Source: Sphingobacteriaceae bacterium
GTDB lineage: Bacteria > Bacteroidota > Bacteroidia > B-17B0 > Aurantibacillaceae
Reading direction: 5' to 3'
Assembly: GCA_023251695.1 (NCBI GenBank)
Contig: JAHEYE010000092.1
Location: 1-11,404 of the forward strand
Length of the DNA: 11,404 bases
Shown: one piece after another, positions 1 through 7,918 of the stretch
Numbering within the stretch: the stretch's first letter is position 1
Layout: each line of letters starts with the position of its first letter
Program-made: the position numbers and the translations under genes
The notes under the pieces: generated by a model
The model's input: only the letters and a program-made list of their open reading frames with translations
Databases searched by the model: none
What the model was told of the DNA's origin: nothing

Positions 1-27
1 AAAAGCGAATTTATGATAATTTTTATA

Positions 28-60
28 CCGCATTTTTTCTATTTTTATGGAAAATAGCGG
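28..60 (+). promoter_or_regulatory. Inverted repeats just upstream of the acs start
   Basis: Two overlapping hairpins can form directly before the acs ATG. In one, CTATTTT (39-45) pairs with AAAATAG (51-57) around a 5-nt loop, seven perfect pairs ending 6 nt before the start codon. In the other, CCGCATTTT (28-36) pairs with AAAAT-a-GCGG (51-60) with one bulged A. Either could affect ribosome access, or the structure could be the terminator of a gene lying before the window. There is no Shine-Dalgarno sequence, as is usual in Bacteroidota. AT-rich DNA makes such pairings common, so a functional role is only suggested. Confidence 0.3.
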
Positions 61-63
61 GGC

Positions 64-1959
64 ATGAAAAAAATAAAGTCAATAGAGGACTATCATAAAG
101 AATACAAAAAATCAATTGAACAACCCGAAACTTTTTGGTCGGAGATCGCAGAAAATTTTATCTGGAAAAAGAAATGGGATTCTGTTTTAAAATGGGACTT
201 TAATAATTACAATGTCAACTGGTTTTTAAACGGAAAATTAAATATTACCGAAAATTGTCTCGACAGACATTTATCTTCTAAGGGGAATCAACCGGCCATT
301 ATATGGGAACCAAATGATCCAAAAGAAAAAGCACTTACTTTAACTTACAAAGAACTTCACGAAAAGGTATGCAGCTTTGCCAACGTATTAAAAAACAATG
401 GGTGTAAAAAAGGGGACCGTATTTGCATTTACATGCCCATGGTGCCTGAACTTGCTATTGCGGTTTTGGCCTGTGCAAGAATAGGCGCGATTCATTCAGT
501 TGTTTTTGGCGGTTTTTCTTTTAATTCGCTGGCCGACCGTATTCATGATGCGGATTGTAATCTGGTTATTACTTCTGATGGGGCTTACCGCGGAGCAAAA
601 GATATTCCACTTAAATCAGTTGTCGATGAAGCTTTGAAAACCTGCCCAACCGTAAAAAAAGTAATTGTATTACGGCGCACCAACAGTAAAGTTGAAATGC
701 AAAACGGAAGAGATGTTTGGTGGAACGATGAAATAAAAAAAGTAAATGCTGATTGTCCGGCCGAAACGATGGACGCCGAAGACATGTTGTTTATTCTTTA
801 CACTTCCGGCTCAACCGGAAAACCAAAAGGCGTTGTTCATACTTGCGGTGGTTACATGGTTTATACGGGTTATACTTTCAAGAATGTTTTTCAATATAAT
901 GATGGCGAAATTTATTGGTGTACTGCAGATGTGGGTTGGATTACAGGGCATTCTTATCTGGTTTACGGTCCGCTTTTAAATGGAGCAACCACACTTATGT
1001 TTGAAGGAATTCCAACCTGGCCTGACGCCGGACGTTTTTGGGAAGTGATTGATAAACATAAAGTCAATATTTTTTACACCGCGCCAACAGCGATACGGTC
1101 GCTTGAAGCAATGGGATTGGATTTTGTGAAACCCCATAAACTAAATTCGCTCCGCGTGCTTGGAACCGTAGGCGAACCTATTAACGCTGAAGCTTGGAAT
1201 TGGTATAACGAAAATATTGGAAAAAATAACTGCCCGATTGTTGATACCTGGTGGCAAACGGAAACAGGAGGTATAATGATTTCGCCAATCGCAGGCATTA
1301 CAAAAACAAAACCAGGGTTTGCGACTTTACCGTTACCAGGTGTGCAACCGGTATTATTGGACGAAAGCGGTAAGGAATTACAGGGAAATAATGTGGACGG
1401 GCGTCTGTGCATGAAATTCCCCTGGCCTGGAATTATCCGCACTACGTATAAAAATCACGAACGCTGTAAAGAAGTTTATTTCTCAACTTTTAAAGGATAT
1501 TATTTTACGGGCGACGGCTGCCGCAGGGATGAAGACGGTTATTACCGGATTACAGGAAGGGTAGATGATGTTATAAAAGTATCCGGACATTTATTGGGCA
1601 CAGCCGAAATTGAAAATGCAATTAATGAACATGCTGATATTGTGGAAAGCGCAGTTGTTGGTTTCCCGCACGACATTAAAGGCTGGGGCATTTATGCGTA
1701 TGTTATCTGCGACCGTAAAAGAGATGATGTTGAAGAACTAAAAAAAGAAATTATTGGAACAGTGAATAAATTTATGGGGCCGATTGCCAAGCCTGATAAA
1801 ATTCAGATCGTAACCGGATTGCCAAAAACTAGAAGCGGGAAAATCATGCGCCGTATTTTACGCAAGGTTGCAGAGGGGGATGTAAATAATTTGGGAGATA
1901 CATCTACTCTGTTAGACCCCGCAGTGGTTGAAGAAATTGTGAAGGGAGCAGTTAAATGA
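64..1959 (+). CDS. acs: Acetyl-CoA synthetase (AMP-forming acetate--CoA ligase)
   Basis: Cytoplasmic enzyme that converts acetate, ATP and CoA to acetyl-CoA, AMP and PPi through an acetyl-adenylate. At 631 residues it is close to the usual ~650. An N-terminal acetyl-CoA-synthetase cap (about residues 8-65, with 'YHKEYKKSIEQPETFWSEIA') precedes the adenylate-forming core. Visible motifs are the phosphate-binding loop YTSGSTGKPKG (246-256), TWWQTETGG (395-403, whose second Trp limits the acyl pocket to acetate in characterised Acs), YFTGDG (480-485), the hinge region ITGRVDD (496-502), and PKTRSGKIMRR (587-597). The catalytic Lys of this last motif is K593, the residue acetylated by Pat-type enzymes in other bacteria. 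The start at 64 gives the full N-terminal domain. The last codons overlap the next ORF by 4 nt (ATGA), so the TPR gene is translationally coupled to it. Acyl specificity for acetate rather than propionate is inferred from the WW motif and overall family resemblance. Confidence 0.96.
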   Translation: MKKIKSIEDYHKEYKKSIEQPETFWSEIAENFIWKKKWDSVLKWDFNNYNVNWFLNGKLNITENCLDRHLSSKGNQPAIIWEPNDPKEKALTLTYKELHEKVCSFANVLKNNGCKKGDRICIYMPMVPELAIAVLACARIGAIHSVVFGGFSFNSLADRIHDADCNLVITSDGAYRGAKDIPLKSVVDEALKTCPTVKKVIVLRRTNSKVEMQNGRDVWWNDEIKKVNADCPAETMDAEDMLFILYTSGSTGKPKGVVHTCGGYMVYTGYTFKNVFQYNDGEIYWCTADVGWITGHSYLVYGPLLNGATTLMFEGIPTWPDAGRFWEVIDKHKVNIFYTAPTAIRSLEAMGLDFVKPHKLNSLRVLGTVGEPINAEAWNWYNENIGKNNCPIVDTWWQTETGGIMISPIAGITKTKPGFATLPLPGVQPVLLDESGKELQGNNVDGRLCMKFPWPGIIRTTYKNHERCKEVYFSTFKGYYFTGDGCRRDEDGYYRITGRVDDVIKVSGHLLGTAEIENAINEHADIVESAVVGFPHDIKGWGIYAYVICDRKRDDVEELKKEIIGTVNKFMGPIAKPDKIQIVTGLPKTRSGKIMRRILRKVAEGDVNNLGDTSTLLDPAVVEEIVKGAVK

Positions 1960-3404
1960 ATTACCGGATAATAGTATTGCTTGGGCTCTTTGTTTTTTAT
2001 TTTCAACTCGGTGCACAGGAAAAACGGAATGTTGATTCTTTGTATAAGCGATTGGCGGCCGCAAAAAGCGATACACTTCGTGCTAATTTATTAACCGATA
2101 TTTCAACACAGTTGTACAGAAATTATCCGGATAGTGCAATGGCTCTTGCTAAGCGTGTATTCGAGTTGTCAAGCAATAGCAATTATAAGATGGGGAAGGG
2201 CCGTGCGTTTTATTGCATGGGGCTTGTACAGCAGGCCCGGGGAAAATTCGATGAGTCAATTAATTACCTGAATCAAGCACAAGTTATTTTTGAAGAGCTA
2301 AAGCGGCCGAAGGAACTATCATCTGTTTATAACACCAAAGGCCTGAGCTACTACGGAAAAAATGAAATACCGGATGCGCTTTCCAGTTATTATGAATCCA
2401 TTAAAATGAGCGAGAAAATTAATGATATTGCCGGTCAGGCTACCGCTAATGGTAATGTGGGATTGATCTATTATGAGCAGAATAATTATGACAAGTGTCT
2501 TGAGTATTGGAATCTGGCCTTAAGTCTCGACGAGAAAATAGGCAATATCAAGGGAATTGCGAGGCATACAGGAAATATAGCAAATATTTATTACCGGAAG
2601 GCTAAGAATTTAAAAGCTGAAGGTAAACTACCCGAATCCAACAAAAACTATTCGAAAGCGATAGAGCTTTACACGAAGGCTTTTGAAATGGATGAGAAAA
2701 TTGATTATAAGAGTGGCATGGCACAGCACATCGGAAACATGGCCAATTTATTTTACGATTTGGGAGATACTGCTAAAACAATGGAATATTATAAAAAAGC
2801 ATTTTCTATATACGAAACCATGAATGACAAATTAGGAATGTCGCGCCAACTAGGAAACCTGGGATGGATTTACCTTGAAATGAAAAAGTATACAGAAGCA
2901 GAAAAGAACACCAGAACCGCCATTGAAATAGTAAAAAACACCAAGGCGCTTGATTTATTGTATAATTGGTACGATAACTTAAGCATTATACATGAGACTT
3001 CAGGCGATTACAAATCGGCACTCGGAAGTTATAAAACAAGTATTATGTTACGCGATAGCTTGTTTAATATTGATAAAGTAAAGAAAACACTTGAAACTCA
3101 AATGAACTTTGAATTTGAAAAAAAAGAAGCAGTCGCCAAAGAGGAGCGGGCGAGGCAAGTAGTAATACGCAATGCTTTCATTGGCGGCTTTGTATTAATG
3201 TTTTTAATGGCCATCATTGTTTACAGGGGATACCGCAATAAACAAAAAGCCAACAAAATTGTTTCAGAACAAAAAGAATTGTTACAGGAAAAAAACAAAG
3301 CGATTACCGATAGTATTCATTACGCAAAACGGATTCAGAACGCCCACTTACCGAGTAAAGAGTACATAACAAAAAAAATGGACGAACTGAAAAGGAAAAG
3401 TTAA
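1956..3404 (+). CDS. Signal-anchored TPR/transmembrane protein with SpoIIE-type linker but no phosphatase domain
   Basis: This 482-residue protein begins with a signal sequence (about 1-21, hydrophobic core IVLLGLFVFYF, ending GAQ). About seven tetratricopeptide-like repeats follow across residues ~75-370, for example 'GNVGLIYYEQNNYDKCLEYW' and 'GNMANLFYDLGDTAKTMEYY'. Then come a charged coil, a membrane helix at about 408-423 (FIGGFVLMFLMAIIVY) and a cytoplasmic coiled segment. The TPR part would face the periplasm. The motif ITDSIHYAKRIQNAHLP (450-466) is, from my knowledge of the family, the linker that leads into SpoIIE/PP2C phosphatase domains in Bacteroidota TPR sensors. Here the protein stops 16 residues later, and no phosphatase follows in any frame because ogt starts on the stop codon. 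It could be a truncated sensor, or a receptor that works through a separate partner. It overlaps acs by 4 nt and ogt by 1 nt. The TPR/membrane architecture is clear, but the function is unknown. Confidence 0.85.
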   Translation: MNYRIIVLLGLFVFYFQLGAQEKRNVDSLYKRLAAAKSDTLRANLLTDISTQLYRNYPDSAMALAKRVFELSSNSNYKMGKGRAFYCMGLVQQARGKFDESINYLNQAQVIFEELKRPKELSSVYNTKGLSYYGKNEIPDALSSYYESIKMSEKINDIAGQATANGNVGLIYYEQNNYDKCLEYWNLALSLDEKIGNIKGIARHTGNIANIYYRKAKNLKAEGKLPESNKNYSKAIELYTKAFEMDEKIDYKSGMAQHIGNMANLFYDLGDTAKTMEYYKKAFSIYETMNDKLGMSRQLGNLGWIYLEMKKYTEAEKNTRTAIEIVKNTKALDLLYNWYDNLSIIHETSGDYKSALGSYKTSIMLRDSLFNIDKVKKTLETQMNFEFEKKEAVAKEERARQVVIRNAFIGGFVLMFLMAIIVYRGYRNKQKANKIVSEQKELLQEKNKAITDSIHYAKRIQNAHLPSKEYITKKMDELKRKS

Positions 3405-3898
3405 TGTCGGACCACAAATTATATTTCGATTATTTGGATTCTCATTTAGGTGAATTGGAATTAACTTCTACGGCCGATCATTTGCTTTCGGTACTATTTT
3501 TAAAAACGGAGAAAAATGTTTTAGATAAACAACCGGTACAGCCATCAGCAATTAATGAAGAAACAAAAAAGCAGCTGAATGCTTATTTCAAAAAGGAACT
3601 CACACAATTTAGTTTACCATTGAATCCGGCCGGAACAGATTTTCAAAAAAGTGTGTGGAACGAATTGATTAAAATTCCCTTCGGCACCACAATCTCATAT
3701 TTAACCCTTGCTAAAAAACTTGGCGACGTAAATTCCATCCGCGCCGCGGCATCTGCCAACGGAAAAAATCCTATCACTATTATTATTCCTTGTCACCGTG
3801 TTATTGGTGCCGACGGGAAATTAGTCGGTTATTCCGGCGATATGTGGCGCAAACAATGGCTTCTCAATCACGAGAGTAGGCAAGAGAGCCTTTTTTAG
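3404..3898 (+). CDS. ogt: Methylated-DNA--[protein]-cysteine S-methyltransferase
   Basis: Suicide repair protein that transfers the methyl group from O6-methylguanine (or O4-methylthymine) in DNA to its own cysteine. At 164 residues it is a normal single-module Ogt/MGMT without an Ada regulatory domain. The N-terminal ~75 residues form the variable subdomain. The C-terminal winged-helix domain has FQKSVWNELIKIPFGTTISY, the recognition-helix segment with the probable Arg finger (R113 in SIRAAASANGKNP), and the active site IPCHRVIG with nucleophile C130. The tail GYSGDMWRKQWLLNHE is typical of the family. The ATG shares its A with the TAA stop of the TPR gene (TAATG), implying coupled translation and co-transcription with acs. 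No Ada-type operator is visible, so a constitutive low level is a reasonable guess. Confidence 0.95.
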   Translation: MSDHKLYFDYLDSHLGELELTSTADHLLSVLFLKTEKNVLDKQPVQPSAINEETKKQLNAYFKKELTQFSLPLNPAGTDFQKSVWNELIKIPFGTTISYLTLAKKLGDVNSIRAAASANGKNPITIIIPCHRVIGADGKLVGYSGDMWRKQWLLNHESRQESLF

Positions 3899-3902
3899 AT
3901 TT

Positions 3903-3921
3903 CTCCCCCAATTTGGGGGAG
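3903..3921. repeat. Short GC-rich inverted repeat after ogt
   Basis: CTCCCCCA (3903-3910) is the exact reverse complement of TGGGGGAG (3914-3921), with a 3-nt loop, 5 nt after the ogt stop. An 8-bp G/C-rich stem can end a transcript, but no T tract follows on either strand. It may therefore be a 3'-end stabilising hairpin or one copy of a dispersed palindromic intergenic repeat, a kind common in Bacteroidota genomes. Only the structure is seen; the role is inferred. Confidence 0.5.
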
Positions 3922-3988
3922 GTAAACTGATATAAACCAGACAGATAGTACCCATTCGTCTATTACCTGACCTTATTACTCTAAAAAA

Positions 3989-4020
3989 TTGGTATAAGCC
4001 TTTTTTTTGCGGTAGTTTCG
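3989..4020 (+). promoter_or_regulatory. Candidate Bacteroidota-type promoter for the S46 peptidase
   Basis: TTG at 3989-3991 and TAGTTTCG at 4013-4020 are 21 nt apart. The Bacteroidota primary sigma consensus is TTG, 19-21 nt, TAnnTTTG, so this matches with a single mismatch (C for T in the last block). Transcription would begin roughly 15-20 nt before the ATG at 4044. The consensus is short and degenerate, so this is only a candidate. Confidence 0.3.
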
Positions 4021-4043
4021 CTCCCGTTTTAACCTACATCCCA

Positions 4044-6206
4044 ATGAAGCGAATCTTAATTTTTATCCTCGCACTTAATTTTATAAGCAAGCCCCTTGTC
4101 AAAGCCGACGAAGGCATGTGGTTACCTATGTTATTAGGTGAACAGGTATATGCTGATATGGTAAAGAAGGGTTTGAAATTATCGAAAGAACAATTATACA
4201 GCATTAATCAGGCAAGCATAAAAGATGCCATAGTTATTTTTGGTGGCGGATGTACAGCTGAAATTGTAAGCAAGGAAGGTTTAATTTTTACCAATCACCA
4301 CTGCGGTTATAATGCAATTGCAGCCGCAAGTACGGTTGAACATAATTATTTAAGAGACGGATTTTGGGCACGCAACAAGCAGGAAGAAATTTCTGCAACC
4401 GGTGTAGGTGTGCAATTTTTAGTGAAGATTGCTGATGTGACCGATAAAGTAAACGAAAAAATAAAAGACATCAAGCCAATTGAACTCAGCCAGAAATTAA
4501 ATGCAATTATGACTGAAATTGCTGCTAAAGAAACTGAAGGTACAGCTTTAGAAGGGCGCGTAGTGGGGATGTTTAAAGGCAACCAGTTTTTATTATTTGT
4601 TTACGAGCGCTATAAAGATGTACGTTTGGTTGGAGCACCCGCAGAAAGCATCGGAAAATTTGGTGGCGATACTGATAATTGGGAGTGGCCCCGTCACACC
4701 GGTGACTTTTCCATTTTCAGAGTTTACACCAACAAGGAAGGAAAGCCCGCTGATTATTCGGTCGACAATATTCCTATGAAACCAAAATATTATTTACCCG
4801 TGTCAATTAAAGGCGTAAAAGATGGTGACTTCGCCATGGTTTATGGATTCCCGGGGGGCACTAACCGCTACGAAACATCTTATGGTGTTAAATTAAAAAC
4901 CGATATTGAAAATCCATCTTTAGTTAGTTTGCGCGATACGCGTTTAAAATTAATGTTTGAGGAAATGAAAAATGATCCCGGTGTTAAATTAAAATTAGCG
5001 GGTTATTACGCAGGTGTCGCTAATTACTGGAAATTTTTTGACGGGGAATCAAAACAGCTTTTGAAATTTAAAACCTACGAAGAGAAACAGGCTAACGAAA
5101 CTGCTTTTTTAACTTGGGCAAAAGGAAAACCTGAATACGAAAATTTATTCAGCGATTACCAAAAGACTTATGATGCGTGGCGGCCTTATACAAAACAGCG
5201 TGTGTATTTAAACGAAGGGATTATGGGCACGCAAGTGATTGCTTTTGCCGCTAACCTTCAGCGTTTGGACGCGGTGTGTTCGAAAAAAGATGCAACTAAA
5301 GAGGAAATTAAAAAAGCAGCTGATGCAGCCAATAAAGCATGGACAGGTTTTTATAGCAGTGAAAATATTGCATCAGATAAAAATATTTTATCTTTTGTAA
5401 CCCAGGCATTTTACAACGAAGTGGATGTTGCACAACATCCGAAAGGATTTTACACCTGGATGAGCACAAAATTCGGGGAATTAAAAAATAAGCAATGTTA
5501 TAATTTGTTTGCAGATTATGTTTTCAATAATACCATGTTATTGGATTCTGTAAAATGGAAAGCATTTATTGCTAATCCGGATACCGCTACTTTGCATAAG
5601 GATGCAGCGTTTATGGTAGCGAATACTTTTAATTCGAATTTCACAATGAATTACCAAAAATACTTTACTGATTTTAATGCACAGAATTATGCTTTGGGCC
5701 GCAGCTATCTGAAAGGTATTTTGGAAATGAATAAAGGAAAGAAAATGTATCCTGATGCCAATTTCACCATGCGTGTTTCTTACGGGGCTGTAAAATCTTA
5801 TGTTCCGCGTGACGGGGTTAAATACAGTCATATTTGTACTTTGTCGGGCGTAATGGATAAATACAAACCGGGCGATTATGAATTTGATTTACCGGCAAAG
5901 TTTTTAGACTTAGCTAAGAAAAAAGATTTTGGTCAGTATGTTGATCCGGCCACAAAAGATATTGTAGTTGGTTTCATAACGACTAACGACATTACCGGCG
6001 GTAACTCCGGATCTCCAATCCTGAACGCGAATGGTGAGTTGATTGGTTTATGTTTTGATGGAAACTACGAAGCGCTAAGCCACAAAATAGCTTTCGATAA
6101 AGATTTAAACCGTACCATTAACGTAGATATCCGCTATGTGCTTTGGGTGGTTGATAAAGTAGGTGGGGCAAGTAATATTATTGCAGAGCTGGATCTTAAA
6201 AAATAA
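4044..6206 (+). CDS. Secreted S46-family dipeptidyl-peptidase (DPP7-like)
   Basis: Serine exopeptidase that removes dipeptides from peptide N-termini, expected in the periplasm or at the cell surface. A signal peptide (about residues 1-21, ending VKA) is followed by DEGMWLP, the usual mature start of this family. At 720 residues it has full family length. The chymotrypsin-like triad is visible: the His pair of TNHHCGYN (H85/H86; the one next to C87 fits the trypsin-type HC), D221 in RHTGDFS, and S655 in TGGNSGSP. C70 and C87 could form the disulfide equivalent to the conserved one of trypsin. N212 and W213 (DNWEWPRH), N327 (GVANYW) and D672 match the residues that hold the substrate amino terminus in studied S46 enzymes. 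The S1 position, 18 residues after the Ser, is Gly673 (CFDGN). This is the DPP7-type residue, favouring hydrophobic P1, whereas DPP11 has Arg there for Asp/Glu. It is flanked by its own candidate promoter and a terminator, so it is probably monocistronic. Confidence 0.93.
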   Translation: MKRILIFILALNFISKPLVKADEGMWLPMLLGEQVYADMVKKGLKLSKEQLYSINQASIKDAIVIFGGGCTAEIVSKEGLIFTNHHCGYNAIAAASTVEHNYLRDGFWARNKQEEISATGVGVQFLVKIADVTDKVNEKIKDIKPIELSQKLNAIMTEIAAKETEGTALEGRVVGMFKGNQFLLFVYERYKDVRLVGAPAESIGKFGGDTDNWEWPRHTGDFSIFRVYTNKEGKPADYSVDNIPMKPKYYLPVSIKGVKDGDFAMVYGFPGGTNRYETSYGVKLKTDIENPSLVSLRDTRLKLMFEEMKNDPGVKLKLAGYYAGVANYWKFFDGESKQLLKFKTYEEKQANETAFLTWAKGKPEYENLFSDYQKTYDAWRPYTKQRVYLNEGIMGTQVIAFAANLQRLDAVCSKKDATKEEIKKAADAANKAWTGFYSSENIASDKNILSFVTQAFYNEVDVAQHPKGFYTWMSTKFGELKNKQCYNLFADYVFNNTMLLDSVKWKAFIANPDTATLHKDAAFMVANTFNSNFTMNYQKYFTDFNAQNYALGRSYLKGILEMNKGKKMYPDANFTMRVSYGAVKSYVPRDGVKYSHICTLSGVMDKYKPGDYEFDLPAKFLDLAKKKDFGQYVDPATKDIVVGFITTNDITGGNSGSPILNANGELIGLCFDGNYEALSHKIAFDKDLNRTINVDIRYVLWVVDKVGGASNIIAELDLKK

Positions 6207-6222
6207 TCAAAGCCATTTGGTT

Positions 6223-6254
6223 AAAGCTCTGCTATTGCGAGGCTTTTTTATTTT
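6223..6254 (+). terminator. Intrinsic terminator of the S46 peptidase gene
   Basis: 17 nt after the stop codon, AAAGCTC-t-GC pairs with GCGAG-g-CTTT around a TATT loop (6233-6236). The stem has nine pairs with two single-base bulges. TTTTTTATTTT follows from 6244. Position, shape and T tract all fit Rho-independent termination. Confidence 0.65.
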
Positions 6255-6266
6255 GTTTACTTTAGG

Positions 6267-7907
6267 ATGATGCAAGTTGAGGTCCAATCTCCTTTTTCAG
6301 AATTAAAGAAAGCTGCTCCAGTTTTCAACGAGACCTCTGCTGTTTTTAAGAACGATTTGCTTGTAGCCTGTTCACAGGAAAAGTTAAGTGATATAAAAAC
6401 GATCCGTCAATATCACGATACGCTGTTATTTTTGTTGTCTTATCCTGAAAACGCCTCTTTAAAAATGTTGGCGCAAAACGAAATGATCCGCATTGCCGAT
6501 TCTATTTTTCAATTATCCGATTCAAAAAAAGAAAAACTGGACCTAAGCGGACTGGCGTTTACAAATACGCACGGTGGATTCAGCATCGCGTTAATAAAAT
6601 GGTTACTGAAAGAATATCCCGGAATGGCTTCCATTCATTCCTTTGATGAAGAAGGCGTTCACCCAAGAGAAGTTTTAAAGCATGCTTTAGGGGAAATGGA
6701 ATTTGAGTTAGCGTCAGATGAGAAACTAAAACCCGAAGCCTGGATTGCGAAAGCAAGCGGCACGAAAAATAAAGGCAAACAGTTGCAATGGTTCGCAAAT
6801 CAATTTGAAAACATTAACGCAAGTGATTTAATAAAAGACCAGTTATTAGATTCATTAAAACTTTATGTAACCATTGAACCAAAACAGGAAAATTTCTCGA
6901 GGAGTTTTGGAAATTTAAAACCTTCACAAACTTATTTCCACACCAGCGGTATTCTGAAAAAGTTTGATGAAGCCGCCTTGATTAATAAAAAATTACCAAC
7001 ACCAAAAAAATTATCGCCGCAACAAAAATCAGAAATAATAAATTGTTCCCGTGTTGCTTTGTGTTTATTGAACCGCGAAACAGACCCGGTTACGTATTGC
7101 AACGAGGACGGACTTTTGTATTACGAATTGGAACACGGCTTGTCAATTGCTTTATTCAGCATGTTACCTGAAAGAAGATTACCTTTGGAATCGTACATCG
7201 GCTTCATGATGTTCAAGAATGGTTACCCGATGGCTTATGGCGGGGGATGGGTATTTGGTAAACGCTCTTTATTAGGAATAAATATCTTTGAAGCCTTCCG
7301 TGGTGGTGAATCTGCATTTGTGTTTGCACAGTTGTTACGGACTTATAAAAATGCTTTTGGTGCCGACTATTTTGAAGTAGAACCCTATCAATTCGGAAAA
7401 GACAATCCTGAAGGATTACAATCCGGCGCGTTTTGGTTTTACTATCGTTTTGGTTTCCGTCCGGTGGATGAGCAACTAAACAAACTCGCAACAGAGGAAT
7501 TTCAAAAAATTCAAAAAGATAAAACATACCGTTCGCCAATTTCAACATTAAAATTATTTACAAAATCAAACGTCTGTGTTCACTTTGCGGGAAATCAAAA
7601 ACCAATTAATCCTGCCGATATCAGTAAATACATTTCTCAACAAATAGTAAAACAATTTAATGGCGACAGAACTGCGGCTGAAAAATATTGCAATGCCAAA
7701 CTGAAAAAAGAATTAAACATCACTATTTCTGCAAAAAATCCTGGCATTAAAAAATTGAATTTGTTTTATGGTTTGTGTTTGGATACCAATAGACTTTCCG
7801 GGTCAGATAAAACAAAAATCAAAAAACTGATTTTAGAAAAAGGAATTAATGAATTTGAATACATTAAACTCCTGAATCAAATCCGTTTTAAATATTCTTT
7901 CGAATAA
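6267..7907 (+). CDS. Protein of unknown function with a GNAT-like acyltransferase region
   Basis: I do not recognise a named family for this soluble 546-residue protein. It has no signal peptide or membrane helix. The N-terminal ~230 residues are mostly helical and uninformative. Residues about 260-405 are better conserved in character and read like a GNAT N-acetyltransferase core. There is a strand with GYPMAYGGGW (319-328), then a strand plus phosphate-loop-like turn INIFEAFRGGESAF (RGGESA at 345-350). A helix FVFAQLLRTYKNAFG, a strand DYFEVEPYQFG, and SGAFWFYYRFGFRP (386-399) follow; the last resembles the final 'A..FYrklGF' helix and strand of GNAT enzymes. The C-terminal ~140 residues are Lys-rich and helical. 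The start could be 6267 or the adjacent ATG at 6270. The gene lies only 12 nt beyond the peptidase terminator T tract and converges with the permease gene. The acyl-CoA substrate and pathway are unknown, and the GNAT link is inference from motif order. Confidence 0.8.
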   Translation: MMQVEVQSPFSELKKAAPVFNETSAVFKNDLLVACSQEKLSDIKTIRQYHDTLLFLLSYPENASLKMLAQNEMIRIADSIFQLSDSKKEKLDLSGLAFTNTHGGFSIALIKWLLKEYPGMASIHSFDEEGVHPREVLKHALGEMEFELASDEKLKPEAWIAKASGTKNKGKQLQWFANQFENINASDLIKDQLLDSLKLYVTIEPKQENFSRSFGNLKPSQTYFHTSGILKKFDEAALINKKLPTPKKLSPQQKSEIINCSRVALCLLNRETDPVTYCNEDGLLYYELEHGLSIALFSMLPERRLPLESYIGFMMFKNGYPMAYGGGWVFGKRSLLGINIFEAFRGGESAFVFAQLLRTYKNAFGADYFEVEPYQFGKDNPEGLQSGAFWFYYRFGFRPVDEQLNKLATEEFQKIQKDKTYRSPISTLKLFTKSNVCVHFAGNQKPINPADISKYISQQIVKQFNGDRTAAEKYCNAKLKKELNITISAKNPGIKKLNLFYGLCLDTNRLSGSDKTKIKKLILEKGINEFEYIKLLNQIRFKYSFE

Positions 7908-7918
7908 TACTTATTGTG

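Noticed and set aside
1074..1442. A 122-codon minus-strand ORF inside acs.
   Set aside because: It lies wholly antisense to a strongly conserved coding region, and its translation has no domain character. The same applies to the other antisense frames in the peptidase, asd and dioxygenase genes.
1573..1610. Acs has VSGHLLGTAEIE where many bacterial Acs have VSGHRLGTAEIE (Leu510 in place of Arg).
   Set aside because: Leu at this place also occurs in functional acetyl-CoA synthetases such as the animal cytosolic enzyme, as far as I recall, so it is not a sign of inactivation.
3983..4008. A-run, GG/CC and T-run around TATAAG that could be drawn as a terminator before the peptidase gene.
   Set aside because: Only A-T pairs plus two G-C pairs separated by a T-T mismatch. 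Too weak, and it overlaps a more plausible promoter.
6249..6255. TATTTTG as a promoter element for the 546-residue protein.
   Set aside because: One base short of TAnnTTTG and no TTG at the proper distance. It is more simply part of the peptidase terminator T tract.
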